From contig NZ_KI535297.1 in NCBI RefSeq assembly GCF_000482325.1, forward strand, positions 62,001 through 126,000: DNA of 64,000 nucleotides, read 5' to 3'. Position 1 is the first letter of the stretch; the number at the start of each line of letters is the position of its first letter. Position numbers and translations under genes: made by a program. This stretch comes from Bacillus sp. UNC438CL73TsuS30 (GTDB lineage: Bacteria; Bacillota; Bacilli; Bacillales; Cytobacillaceae). This document shows, piece after piece, positions 45,330 through 54,146 of the stretch. Below the pieces are notes generated by a model, which was not told the DNA's origin, ran no database searches, and was given only the letters and a program-made list of their open reading frames with translations.

Positions 45330-46568
45330 TTAAACCGATTGAGTTGTTTGATTCTGTGAAGCAGAAGGTTTTAAATCTGTTCGATCTAAGAAGAAGGAAG
45401 ATAAGGTTCCTCCAACCAATCCCCAAAAAGGTGCCCCGATATGGAAGAGAGAAATTCCAGAAATCGTAATCAAAAATGAAAATAAAGCACCTGTTTTAAA
45501 ACGCCCTGAAAAGCTCGTCTTCAAAGAGTCAATCAGGACATTAATCATGGCCAGCCCGCCCAGCATTTTAATTAATGAGGAGGGAATCAAATGGGGAACG
45601 GCTGCCGCCATTGGTGCAAAAACAGCTAATAAACAAGACAAAATTCCTAATACGATTGCAGCGGCATAACGATTATCTTTCAATCCAGATTCTTTACTTG
45701 CTAATAAGGCAGTCATTGGACCGGCAATACAAGCAGAATGGCCGCCCATAAATCCATTGAGAATCGATCCAATCCCGCTCCAACTCGTCATAGAATTAAT
45801 GGGCGGGAGATAATTCGCACTCTCCAGAACAGCAATTCCTTGAGCATTTTGTATTGCGATGACCGTAAGCACTAACGGAATAACCAGTTCTCCCATCACA
45901 GATAGATTAAAGGAAGGAAAGACCACGTGCGGTACCGCCAAAGAAAATGATACACCATGAACTTGAATTCCTGGTAATATTTTTAATAAAACAATAGATG
46001 TGAGAATAGCCCCAACAATGGGAGGGAATTTTTTTGACAGCTTTCCGAAAAAAGAAAGAACAAGAAATACTAGAAAAGGAATTCCATTTAACAAGGGATT
46101 TTCGAGAACAGAACGAAACATATCTGTACCAAAAGGAAGAAGGACGCCGGAAACCATTCCCATCATGACTGGCATAGGAAGGACCTTCATTAATTTATCA
46201 ATCATTCCAGATATTCCTAAAAGAAAAATGACGATGCCTGTCACGAGATAGGCACCAATTACCTGGCTAAATGTGTAATGAGATAAGGATGCTCCGACAA
46301 GAATTGCACCAGGAATCGAAAAAGCATATCCAATCGGCTGGCGGTAATACATAGAGAGACCAATCGATAGCAATCCCCCAATTCCATAAATAGCAAAAAT
46401 CCAGGATGTAATCGCTGAATCAGATAGGTGGCCTTTCGAAGCTGCTTGTAAAACAATCAGTAATGGTCCAGTTGCGCCGAATAGCCAGGCAACAAAACCA
46501 TTTGAAATATTTCCAATCGATAAAAATCGGGGAAATTCAACAATATTCTTCTTCCACAAAGTACTCAC
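45330..46568 (-). CDS. benE: BenE-family benzoate/H+ symporter-like transporter
   Basis: 412-aa membrane protein with about 12 helices of the BenE/YdcO family. SIGNISNGFVAWLFGATGP at the N-terminus and GIGSILNGFMGGHSACIAGPMTALLASKESG in the second half (both shortened here) are family blocks. BenE carriers import benzoate or related compounds, but none of the benzoate-degradation genes is in this window. It shares an 83-bp divergent control region with an XRE-cupin regulator, which probably controls it. Confidence 0.85.
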   Translation of the reverse strand: MSTLWKKNIVEFPRFLSIGNISNGFVAWLFGATGPLLIVLQAASKGHLSDSAITSWIFAIYGIGGLLSIGLSMYYRQPIGYAFSIPGAILVGASLSHYTFSQVIGAYLVTGIVIFLLGISGMIDKLMKVLPMPVMMGMVSGVLLPFGTDMFRSVLENPLLNGIPFLVFLVLSFFGKLSKKFPPIVGAILTSIVLLKILPGIQVHGVSFSLAVPHVVFPSFNLSVMGELVIPLVLTVIAIQNAQGIAVLESANYLPPINSMTSWSGIGSILNGFMGGHSACIAGPMTALLASKESGLKDNRYAAAIVLGILSCLLAVFAPMAAAVPHLIPSSLIKMLGGLAMINVLIDSLKTSFSGRFKTGALFSFLITISGISLFHIGAPFWGLVGGTLSSFFLDRTDLKPSASQNQTTQSV

Positions 46569-46596
46569 TCCTAAAATAAGTTACAGTATAGTATAA

Positions 46597-46627
46597 TATA
46601 TTAAAACTGATAAAATGTATATTAAAA
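46597..46627. promoter_or_regulatory. Direct repeats in the benE-like/XRE-cupin divergent region
   Basis: TATATTAAAA occurs at 46597-46606 and 46618-46627, 21 bp apart. The whole 83-bp region is AT-rich, and the repeats lie within 50 bp of both start codons. They are candidate operators of the XRE-cupin protein. Confidence 0.4.
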
Positions 46628-46651
46628 TATATAAAAAATATGGAGGACCGA

Positions 46652-47227
46652 ATGAAGGGATTAGAAGATGAACAAACAAGAAAATTAATTCAACAAATGG
46701 GCGGGCTGCTTCGGAAAATTAGAAGCGAACAAAAATTGAGCCTCGAGGAGCTTGCCGAAAAAACAGGTGTTAGCAAGCTCACGTTAGGAAAGATTGAAAG
46801 GGGAGAAACGAATCCCACATTAGGAGTTGTATGGAAAATTACAGAAGGGTTATCGATCCCTTTAACAAGAATTTTAGTAATGGACGATCATGTCGATCTT
46901 TCGAGATGTGGAGAGGGCTTTATGATTTATGGGCCAGACCAAACATGGAGAGTAGAGACAGTTTTTCGGAATACAGATGGACCAACAATGGAAATATATC
47001 GAGCATTTCTTGAACCGCAAGCCATGTACTCTCCGGAGCCGCATCATAAAGGAGCAATGGAATTTGTGACGGTAATGAGGGGAAATATCAGCTTTAAAGT
47101 AGAGGAGAGGGTATACCAACTCAAACAGTTTGATTCCATTAAGTTTGAAGCTGCGAGCAAACATCTTTATAAGAATATCGGTGACGAAGAGGCCGTGTTA
47201 CATGTAGTGGTGAGATATCCTTCTTAA
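46652..47227 (+). CDS. XRE-family regulator with C-terminal cupin domain
   Basis: 191-aa regulator. The helix-turn-helix covers about residues 10-65 and includes ELAEKTGVSKLTLGKIERGE. The cupin region is about 115-185, with PEPHHKGAMEFVTVMRG. The start is ATG 46652 with GGAGG six nt upstream; an ATG at 46640 would leave no site. It is only distantly similar to the XRE-cupin at 17752 and has a longer N-terminal helix. It is likely the local regulator of the benE-like gene; the ligand is unknown. Confidence 0.85.
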   Translation: MKGLEDEQTRKLIQQMGGLLRKIRSEQKLSLEELAEKTGVSKLTLGKIERGETNPTLGVVWKITEGLSIPLTRILVMDDHVDLSRCGEGFMIYGPDQTWRVETVFRNTDGPTMEIYRAFLEPQAMYSPEPHHKGAMEFVTVMRGNISFKVEERVYQLKQFDSIKFEAASKHLYKNIGDEEAVLHVVVRYPS

Positions 47228-47255
47228 CCTTCAAATATTAAATTTTCTATAAAAA

Positions 47256-47279
47256 CCCAAGTGAGTAACCTCACTTGGG
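47256..47279 (-). terminator. Terminator hairpin, T-run on the minus strand
   Basis: CCCAAGTGAG and CTCACTTGGG form a perfect 10-bp stem with a 4-nt loop. The T-rich tail (TTTTTATAG) follows on the minus strand. The stem contains the stop codon of the VanW relic, whose terminator it was. Confidence 0.65.
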
Positions 47280-47539
47280 CATGTAATTTCGATCCTTTGG
47301 AAGAGATGGAACATTTTTAGGTCTATAAGTAATGACATCAGAAGAATAAACATTAACAATCAATTTGTCCTAGAGTGTTTTCGCCTGAATGAGGATAGGC
47401 TGGTTGTAATTATTTTTAAAAATTAAATCAGGCCCATTCCAGCTCACTGTTGCATCTCGACCAGGAGGAACGTATGAAACTTGCCTGCTGCGTGAGAAGC
47501 GTTGAATCACATTTATTCCCGCATTATCGACAGACTATG
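47262..47539 (-). pseudogene. C-terminal relic of a VanW-family protein
   Basis: The minus strand reads DNAGINVIQRFSRSRQ, VSYVPPGRDATVSWNGPDLI and FKNNYNQPILIQAKTL, then a TAG (complement of 47371-47373), then KLIVNVYSSDVITYRPKN. This is the VanW/G5-associated pattern (RxxHSxxVSYVPxGRDATV...DFxFKNNxxxPIxI...KLTVxIY). There is no N-terminal part or start, so it is a truncated, stop-containing relic. VanW proteins are cell-wall associated and of unclear function. Confidence 0.75.
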
Positions 47540-47567
47540 GGTTATTAAATCCTCAGGAAAGCCATCT

Positions 47568-47635
47568 GGACCTCACTTCTTAGCTCATACAAGAGCAAAA
47601 ACAACTGAATACAAAATGGTTCTGGTGTGAGGTCC
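47568..47635. repeat. 9-bp inverted repeat
   Basis: GGACCTCAC (47568-47576) and GTGAGGTCC (47627-47635) are perfectly complementary across 50 bp. No gene lies between them. It may be a trace of a mobile or repeat element in this decayed region. Confidence 0.35.
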
Positions 47636-47678
47636 TTCGGAACCATGAAGACGAAACACAACCTATTTAAAAATTATA

Positions 47679-47718
47679 AGAGGGGCATTCAAAAAATTCT
47701 TGAAGAATGCCTCTTTTC
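47679..47718 (+). terminator. Hairpin with T-run
   Basis: GAGGGGCATTC and GAATGCCTC pair with a 2-nt bulge, followed by TTTTCGG. It is isolated from any recognised plus-strand gene. Confidence 0.45.
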
Positions 47719-47819
47719 GGCGTTGGCTTTAAACTTAAAAAGAATGATAAAGGTGGTGAATTGGTATCAAAAAGATGGAGAAAAAGAATATTAAAATCAT
47801 TAAAAAATGAGAAAAAAAC

Positions 47820-47856
47820 AAAAAGGGAAAGGAGGCACGACTCCTTTCCCTTTTTC
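47820..47856 (+). terminator. Strong 15-bp hairpin terminator
   Basis: AAAAAGGGAAAGGAG (47820-47834) and CTCCTTTCCCTTTTT (47841-47855) are fully complementary around GCACGA. The right arm runs directly into a 32-bp scrap of a CotF-type gene. The stem works on either strand because its ends are A- and T-rich. Confidence 0.7.
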
Positions 47857-47880
47857 TACCATATATGCGGATATTTGTTC
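47849..47880 (-). repeat. 32-bp fragment of the CotF-family gene found at 61.9 kb
   Basis: Positions 47849-47880 match 61982-62013 at 31 of 32 bases. The matching part of the intact gene encodes EQISAYMVEKG on the minus strand. No more of the gene is present here, so this is a relic of a second copy. Confidence 0.65.
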
Positions 47881-48089
47881 CTAAAAATGGTTCAGTTGTT
47901 ACCTCCGCGTGCCTCCTGTCAAATTGTTTAATGGTACACTGCGTGAGATCTTGATTTTTGCCATTGTCAGGTCATTTTTTTACAGCAATTGCTACGCCTT
48001 GTTATTTTCATCTAATTAGTTTTTTACAGCCTGCATTTATTATTTTTTTAAAGAGATACTATATAAAAATAAATAAAGAGGTAAGAATT

Positions 48090-49208
48090 ATGCACGATAA
48101 AGGGAAGATTACAGCCTATCAAATGGCACTGATGATATATCCAACGATTTACGCCACAGCTGTTCTAATGGTTCCAGAAATTACAGGTCAATATGTGGGA
48201 CGCGATAGTTGGGCAGCACCCATTTTAGGTTCCTTAAATGGATTTTTTACTGCTTCTGTCCTTTTTAAATTACATAAGATGTATCCAAATGAATCACTTA
48301 TTCAATATAGTAAACATATTATTGGGCCCTTTCTAAGTAAAATACTTGGATTATTCTACGTGTTCTTTTTCTTGTATATGTGTGGGTTCATTCTAAAGGA
48401 GTATTATTTTTTCATTGGAATTTCCCTTTTACCAAAAACTCCAATGATTGTAATTATAGGAAGCACTGTTATTATGGCGTCTCTCGCTATAACTGGAGGA
48501 GTAGAGGTGCTTGGGAGAGCTTCCCAACTATTCATTCCTATTTTCATTCTCCCTATACCGATATTTACAATCATGCTTCTTAAAGACATGGATCCAAAGA
48601 ATGTTCTACCGATCTTGGAACATGGTTTGTTGCCTTTGCTTCAAGGTTCCGCTGCCCCGCAGGCTTGGTTTAGTGAGGTATTCCTTATATCTATGTTTCT
48701 CCCATTTTTAAAAGATCCTGAAAAAGGATTGAAATGGAGTTTTATCTCAGTATTTGCAGTTATGCTTAGTCTTGTTAGTTTAAATTTACTGACTACTTTC
48801 CTATTTGGAGAGATGACTGCTAGTTACACTTTTCCTGTTTTCAAGGCGGTACGGATTATCAGTCTTTCTGATTTTTTTGAACATTTAGAAGCGGGAATTA
48901 TCACTATTTGGATTTTAGGTGCGTATATCAAAATTACAGTCTTCTTTTATGCATTAGTTTTGGGTACCGCGCAATGGTTGAACCTTTCAGACTTCAAGCC
49001 AATCGTTTTACCATTCGGCTTATTAATATCTCTATTTGCTCTTTGGGAATTTGCTAATTTACAGGAACAGTTTGAATTTTCAAAGTTCATCTTCCCGTTT
49101 TATGTTCCATTTATGTTAACTGTTCTACCAACAATATTATTGATTATTGCTAAGATACGGACAAGAAATACTATGAAGAAAGAGCATCCACGTATATCAA
49201 ATTATTAG
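48090..49208 (+). CDS. Spore germinant receptor permease subunit (GerAB/GerKB type)
   Basis: 372-aa inner-membrane protein with about 10 helices of the spore germination branch of the APC superfamily. The N-terminus KGKITAYQMALMIYPTIYAT and the VPEITGQYVGRDSW block are typical of B subunits. These bind the germinant within the receptor. The start is ATG 48090 behind AGAGGTAAG; the frame is open 44 codons further up but without a site. It opens an operon in the order B-A-C followed by a tiny fourth gene. The order A-B-C or A-C-B is more usual. Confidence 0.88.
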   Translation: MHDKGKITAYQMALMIYPTIYATAVLMVPEITGQYVGRDSWAAPILGSLNGFFTASVLFKLHKMYPNESLIQYSKHIIGPFLSKILGLFYVFFFLYMCGFILKEYYFFIGISLLPKTPMIVIIGSTVIMASLAITGGVEVLGRASQLFIPIFILPIPIFTIMLLKDMDPKNVLPILEHGLLPLLQGSAAPQAWFSEVFLISMFLPFLKDPEKGLKWSFISVFAVMLSLVSLNLLTTFLFGEMTASYTFPVFKAVRIISLSDFFEHLEAGIITIWILGAYIKITVFFYALVLGTAQWLNLSDFKPIVLPFGLLISLFALWEFANLQEQFEFSKFIFPFYVPFMLTVLPTILLIIAKIRTRNTMKKEHPRISNY

Positions 49209-49345
49209 AAAAGGTTGTTTTTCAAACATTTTATCTCAGACCCTTCCTTTTTCGTTTTGATCTTTTTGATCGAAAATCAATTAGTCTAATAAAAAATGAT
49301 GTTTTAGTAAATGGGAAATTCGCTAACAGAAAGGACTTGTTCAAC

Positions 49346-50884
49346 TTGTTTCGGATTTTAAAAAAACGTCCTCAAAAACAACATCCTATTGAAGGAATGA
49401 GTAACCGAAATCTTCCCCTGTCATCAGAGTTGGATAAAAATCTTCAAATTCTAAAATCCATTTATAAGGGTTGCATCGATGTAATCTATCATCCTTTTTT
49501 AATTGCCGGAAAAACAAAAGCCCTCCTTGTATATATTGATGGCTTATCTGATACAGAACAAATAGATTCTAGCGTCCTTGCTCCTTTAATGTCTAAAACA
49601 ATTGATAAATCGATTAACCTTCAAGAGACATGTGAAAAGATACAATTATCAAATATACGAGTTGTTAAGACATATGATGATTGTATAAAGAACATTTCTA
49701 ATGGAAACCCTATCCTTTTAATGGAACATGAGGAACAAGGAGCGGCTTTAGGGCTAGCCAAATGGGATAAGAGGTCCATTAAAGAACCTGATTCCGAAAG
49801 TGTAATCCGGGGACCAAGAGAAGGATTTGTGGAAACTTTGGGAGTCAATATTTCCATGCTTCGGCGAAAAATCAGAAGTCCTAACCTTAAAATGAATAAA
49901 ATGAATATCGGGAGTTATTCTGATACAAGTATAATCATTGCTTATATAGAGGGAATTGCTAATCAGTCATTAATAGATGAAGTTCAAAACAGACTACAGA
50001 AAGTCGAAATCGACAGTGTTTTGGAAAGCGGATATATTGAGGAATTGATAGAGGATAATGTTTTTTCACCGTTTCCGCAGTTACTTGATACGGAACGACC
50101 AGATGTCGCCTCAGCTAACCTACTGGAAGGACGTGTCGTCATTTTAGTAGATGGTACTCCTTTCGTTCTAATTGCTCCTGTAAGCTTTTTTTCTTTTTTT
50201 CAAGCACCTGATGACTATTACCAGCGTTATTTGATTAGTTCTGTTATAAGAATAATGCGTCTTTTCTTTATGTTAATTTCTGTATTCTTACCTTCGCTCT
50301 ATATCGCAGTTTCCAGCTTCCATCAGGAGATGGTACCTACAACCTTGATATTAAGTATGGCATCGTTACGGGAAAGTGTCCCATTTTCTGCCTTGATAGA
50401 GGCAATAATAATGGAGATTGTTTTCGAAGCGCTCCGTGAAGCAGGGCTCCGTCTGCCTAAACAAGTCGGAGCTGCAGTAAGTATTGTAGGGGCATTAGTT
50501 ATCGGGCAAGCTGCTGTTCAAGCAGGACTTGTTTCTCCTCTCATGGTAATTGTTGTGGCGGTTACAGGGATTGCTTCTTTTATGGTTCCTCGCTATTCAG
50601 AAGGAATTGCTTTAAGATTGATTCGCTTTCCCATCATGATGCTTGCTGGAACGATGGGGTTATATGGATTAGTGCTTGGTTTTATTGCTATAGTCATCCA
50701 TTTATGTAAATTACGCTCCTTCGGTGTTCCATACCTTTCACCAATAGCCCCAACAATAGGACGAGAAATGAAGGATGCTTTTATACGTGCTCCTTGGTGG
50801 ATGTTAAATACACGACCACATTTAACTGGAAGAATTAATAAGTACAGACAGGCCGCCAATCAGCAACCAAAACCAAAAAAATAG
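49346..50884 (+). CDS. Spore germinant receptor subunit A (GerAA/GerKA type)
   Basis: 512-aa A subunit. The N-terminal soluble domain (about 1-260) holds DVIYHPFLIAGKTKALLVYIDG and EHEEQGAALGL. The membrane half begins near LLEGRVVILVDGTPFVLIAP and has the conserved LRESVPFSALIEAIIMEIVFE and PRYSEGIALRLIRFP blocks. It ends in a basic tail. I prefer TTG 49346, about 10 nt behind AGAAAGGA; TTG 49337 is too close. It follows the B subunit after 137 nt, longer than typical spacing, with no convincing terminator between them. Confidence 0.9.
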   Translation: MFRILKKRPQKQHPIEGMSNRNLPLSSELDKNLQILKSIYKGCIDVIYHPFLIAGKTKALLVYIDGLSDTEQIDSSVLAPLMSKTIDKSINLQETCEKIQLSNIRVVKTYDDCIKNISNGNPILLMEHEEQGAALGLAKWDKRSIKEPDSESVIRGPREGFVETLGVNISMLRRKIRSPNLKMNKMNIGSYSDTSIIIAYIEGIANQSLIDEVQNRLQKVEIDSVLESGYIEELIEDNVFSPFPQLLDTERPDVASANLLEGRVVILVDGTPFVLIAPVSFFSFFQAPDDYYQRYLISSVIRIMRLFFMLISVFLPSLYIAVSSFHQEMVPTTLILSMASLRESVPFSALIEAIIMEIVFEALREAGLRLPKQVGAAVSIVGALVIGQAAVQAGLVSPLMVIVVAVTGIASFMVPRYSEGIALRLIRFPIMMLAGTMGLYGLVLGFIAIVIHLCKLRSFGVPYLSPIAPTIGREMKDAFIRAPWWMLNTRPHLTGRINKYRQAANQQPKPKK

Positions 50885-50923
50885 ATGAAACTTACTGAAA
50901 TTTAAAGGAATGGAATTGAAAGA

Positions 50924-52096
50924 ATGAATGATACTTTGTTTCGAATAATGAAAGCTATTCTTGCCTTCTTTCTTGTTCTTTCACAGTGTGTTTTGCTAAC
51001 TGGTTGCTGGGATAATAAGGAACTAAATCAATTAGCCATCATAGTAGGTGCAGCCATCGATAAAGAAAAAAATAATAAAATTAAATTAACTGTTCAAGTC
51101 TTCCTTCCTCAATCACAAAGTGGCGGGCAACAAAGTAGTTCTGGTAAGGCCCAGGTAGAGATCAAATCAGCTGTTGGAACAAACATGGCTGATGCTGCAT
51201 CCAATCTTCAACGGGAATATTCACGCAGACTTTTTTGGGGACATTGCAAAACATATATCTTTGGCCGATCCCTCTCTGAAAGAGGGAACCTCGGAAGACA
51301 AATTGACTTCATAGACCGTCACCCAGAGCCTCGCGAGGATTCTCGTTTATATGTCAGTGATGGAAAGGCATCTGACATTTTACAGCTATCACCTTCATTA
51401 GAAAATTATGTAGGAGATGTGCTTCGAAAGATGTCGGAAATGTATGTTGGTGCAAATATTACATTGAAAGATTTTGAACTCATGGTTACAAGTGAAGGAG
51501 GAGGTGCACTATTACCGCTTATTAAAATCAAGCATCAAAATAATGATGATAGGAAAATGAATGTCTCTCCCATCATTGGTGGCACAGCTATTTTTATGAG
51601 AGATAAAATGATTGGGAGAATTAATGAAGTTGAATCAAAAGGATTATTATGGGTAAGAAATCAAAATGAATTACCTATAATAACAGGGTATCCCAAAAAA
51701 GGGCAAACCATTTCACTATATCTGAAAAGTACAAAGACAAATCTGATTCCAAAAATTGAAAAAGGAAAATGGAGTGTCACTATATATATATTAAAGGAAG
51801 GGATGATTGTTCAAAATGGAAGCAAAATAAATATTATGAGTAAGAAAAATACAAAAAGAGTAGAAAATTATATAGAAAAAGACGTTTCTAATTCCATAGA
51901 GAAAGTCCTTAAGCAGGTAAAGGATGGAATGAAGGTGGATCCCTTTGGATTTGCTACTGCTTTTCATCGTAAATACCCAAAAGAATGGGAAAAAGTAAAA
52001 GATCACTGGGAAGTTGCTCTTCCAGATACTTATGTAGAAACGAAAGTTAAGGTACATGTACTCGAGCCTGGGTTGTCGACCACTACTTTGGAGTGA
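50924..52096 (+). CDS. Spore germinant receptor lipoprotein subunit C (GerAC/GerKC type)
   Basis: 390-aa lipoprotein. The signal helix is about 8-24 and the lipobox LLTGC places the modified Cys at 28, followed by WDNKELNQLAIIVGAAIDKE. The body has the Ger(x)C pattern, including WGHCKTYIFGRSLSERG. Residues 63-75 are a Ser/Gln/Gly-rich stretch. It starts 39 nt after subunit A. The three subunits together form a complete receptor for sensing nutrients in the spore inner membrane. Confidence 0.9.
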   Translation: MNDTLFRIMKAILAFFLVLSQCVLLTGCWDNKELNQLAIIVGAAIDKEKNNKIKLTVQVFLPQSQSGGQQSSSGKAQVEIKSAVGTNMADAASNLQREYSRRLFWGHCKTYIFGRSLSERGNLGRQIDFIDRHPEPREDSRLYVSDGKASDILQLSPSLENYVGDVLRKMSEMYVGANITLKDFELMVTSEGGGALLPLIKIKHQNNDDRKMNVSPIIGGTAIFMRDKMIGRINEVESKGLLWVRNQNELPIITGYPKKGQTISLYLKSTKTNLIPKIEKGKWSVTIYILKEGMIVQNGSKINIMSKKNTKRVENYIEKDVSNSIEKVLKQVKDGMKVDPFGFATAFHRKYPKEWEKVKDHWEVALPDTYVETKVKVHVLEPGLSTTTLE

Positions 52097-52097
52097 A

Positions 52098-52250
52098 ATG
52101 AAAATGGAGCAAATAATAAAGATATTTGATCTTATAGGAATATCAAGATTAGTTTTTTTGATCCTCTTACTTGAATGGCGGAAGTTATATCCTAATCAAA
52201 AAAAAGAAAATAGAATACTTGTGACCTTAACAGCAATAAGCTTGCATTAA
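52098..52250 (+). CDS. 50-aa single-helix protein at the end of the ger operon
   Basis: The ATG lies 1 nt after the C-subunit stop, with GGAG inside that gene's end as the ribosome site. The product has one membrane helix (about residues 11-30, LIGISRLVFLILLLEW) and a basic tail. Some Bacillus ger operons carry a small D gene with two helices. This could be a short or truncated equivalent. Confidence 0.5.
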   Translation: MKMEQIIKIFDLIGISRLVFLILLLEWRKLYPNQKKENRILVTLTAISLH

Positions 52251-52738
52251 AATAAGTTTCTTCAAGAATAGAAAAGTGACAATACTTAAGATGACACTGC
52301 TCAATTGTTAAAAAAAGAGGAGAGTGTTAAACTAGCAAGCCTATAGATTGGATTGACTGGATTAAGGTCAGTATCAGTATTGACACTTCCTCTCCATTTT
52401 CATTCTTTGTGGTACAGCCCTGCTGCATGGGTGGCTATCGGGACAGTTTAGCTTAAGTACATTTCTCCACATAGTTTAAAAGGCGAATTTTCCTAATTCC
52501 TATTTATAACAGCTTAATGTTGATTTGGGAATATTGAACTTCGCCTGCTAATTAAATTTTACTTCATCTGGAGACCTTTAAATTAAAATGATTCCTTTCT
52601 TCTGACAGACTTATTAAATTTCGAAAACAATCAATTCCTTCATCTTTTCGTATAGAAAAACTTATTAAGGAACATGCACTACAAATAATATAAATCATAT
52701 ATAGATGATATCCCGTTTAAATGGTTGAGGAGGATATC
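52251..52738. other. Intergenic region, 488 bp, nothing recognised
   Basis: The region is AT-rich at both ends with a more GC-balanced centre (about 52380-52450). I find no start-plus-ribosome-site combination, no clear terminator for the ger operon and no RNA fold that I can name. A loose pairing between AGAGGAGAGTGT (about 52315) and ACACTTCCTCT (about 52384) has a long loop. Confidence 0.4.
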
Positions 52739-53836
52739 ATGAAACCTATGCTGCCTATTGAAAAATACTTCGGTAATTTAGAACTAGTTTATGCATTTTA
52801 TGGGGCTATGCCTACAGGTGTTACTGTTTCAGAAACCGGTCGTATTTTCATTTGCTTTCCGAAATGGGGAGACGATGTTAAATTTACGGTGGCGGAAATT
52901 GTTGAGGATAAATTGCAGCCTTATCCTAATTTACAAACCAATTTGGTTAACCCTGAGAATATCAAAATGACTTTCCTCAGTGTCCAAAGTGTAGTTGCTG
53001 ATGGAAGGGGAACGCTTTGGGTATTAGATACAGCGGCACCCAATTTTTCTGAACCTATTAAAGGTGGGGCAAAATTAGTCGCTGTTGATTTACAAACCAA
53101 TACAATTAGAAGAGTATATACCTTTACAGAAGATGTTGTCCTGCCAACAACTTACCTGAATGATGTTCGATTTGATTTTCGAGTTGGAAACGCAGGATAT
53201 GCCTATATAACGGATTCTTCTTCCAAAGGACCAGGAGCTATTATAGTCGTAGATTTAGAAAATGGAAACGCGTTTAGACGATTAAATGGAGCAAATTCAA
53301 CTTCACCCGATCCCTATTTTTTACCGAAAGTAGAAGGTGAAATTTTAATGAATCGAAACAAAGACGGTTCAACCTCTCCATTTAGATTGGCTTCTGATAG
53401 TCTTGCGATTTCTCCCGATGGAAAGATATTATTTTTTGCTCCACTAACCAGTCGTCATTTGTTCTCGATCTCAACAGAAGCCCTGAGAGACAGAACTATA
53501 CCGGACATGGATTTACCTTATCATGTGGAGTATTGGGGAGAAAAAGGTGCGTCTGATGGAATGATCACCGATGCAAAGGGAACTGTTTATGCTGGAGATT
53601 ATGAAAACAACAGTATCCGTAAGATATTGCCAAATGGCATAATGGAAACCATCGCACATGATCCGAGAATTTTGTGGCCGGATACTTTTTCAATTGGTCC
53701 GGATCAATATTTGTATGTCATTGTGAACCAATTACATCGACAGCCTAGATTTCATCATGGAAAAGACTTACGACAGAAACCTTATAGTTTACTTCGTATC
53801 AAAATTAATGAATTTCCTGCTCCGACCTTTTCATAA
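52739..53836 (+). CDS. Yellow / major royal jelly protein (MRJP) family protein
   Basis: 365-aa six-bladed beta-propeller of the Yellow/MRJP family. VQSVVADGRGTLWVLDTAAP, the NDVRFDFRVGNAGYAYITDSS block and LASDSLAISPDGKILFFAPL are typical. The start is ATG 52739 behind GAGGAGG. No signal peptide is seen. Bacterial members are sporadic and have been suggested to bind or oxidise small aromatic compounds; no reaction is assigned. It stands alone and ends before a terminator at 53915. Confidence 0.82.
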   Translation: MKPMLPIEKYFGNLELVYAFYGAMPTGVTVSETGRIFICFPKWGDDVKFTVAEIVEDKLQPYPNLQTNLVNPENIKMTFLSVQSVVADGRGTLWVLDTAAPNFSEPIKGGAKLVAVDLQTNTIRRVYTFTEDVVLPTTYLNDVRFDFRVGNAGYAYITDSSSKGPGAIIVVDLENGNAFRRLNGANSTSPDPYFLPKVEGEILMNRNKDGSTSPFRLASDSLAISPDGKILFFAPLTSRHLFSISTEALRDRTIPDMDLPYHVEYWGEKGASDGMITDAKGTVYAGDYENNSIRKILPNGIMETIAHDPRILWPDTFSIGPDQYLYVIVNQLHRQPRFHHGKDLRQKPYSLLRIKINEFPAPTFS

Positions 53837-53912
53837 TAAAAATAGTCAATTGAATTGTATTCATTATATAGTGTAAATATTTACTTCTGCGAAAAAAACT
53901 CAAGATGGTTTA

Positions 53913-54013
53913 CTAGGAACAGTTTATTGATGAGAGTTAAACTGTTCCTGGGAATTTTTTTATAATGTCGGTAAGTTCAAATACTGTATTGATATTTTTA
54001 AATCCAAACTGAT
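53913..54013. repeat. 101-bp duplicate of the 3' end and terminator of the CotF-family gene
   Basis: This segment matches 61850-61950 over its whole length at about 90% identity, in the same orientation. On the minus strand it retains the codons for a SLDLKNINT-like sequence, then diverges from the intact gene at 54014. It includes the hairpin described at 53915. It is a relic of a second cotF-like locus. Confidence 0.8.
53915..53965 (+). terminator. Rho-independent terminator inside the duplicated segment
   Basis: AGGAACAGTTTA and TAAACTGTTCCT form a 12-bp stem, followed by GGGAATTTTTTTA on the plus strand. It can end the MRJP-type gene. Confidence 0.75.
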
Positions 54014-54146
54014 GAGAGGCGTGAGTCTTGACAAGCTGGCGAGAAGGTTTGCTGTTTAGTCTTCTTGACGGATTGGCTTATAACCACGCCAGAGCTGGAC
54101 AGCTCAATTCTTCAAAGAGGAAAGAATCTGTCCCTGTGATTAAAAA

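Noticed and set aside
47707..47931. 74-codon plus-strand frame beginning MPLFGVGFKLKKNDK
   Set aside because: It runs through two terminator hairpins and a scrap of a coat F gene, and its composition is dominated by Lys from A-runs.
52380..52450. GC-balanced segment that might encode a transposase scrap (QPCCMGGYRDS)
   Set aside because: Only about 12 residues are open and I could not match them to a family with confidence.
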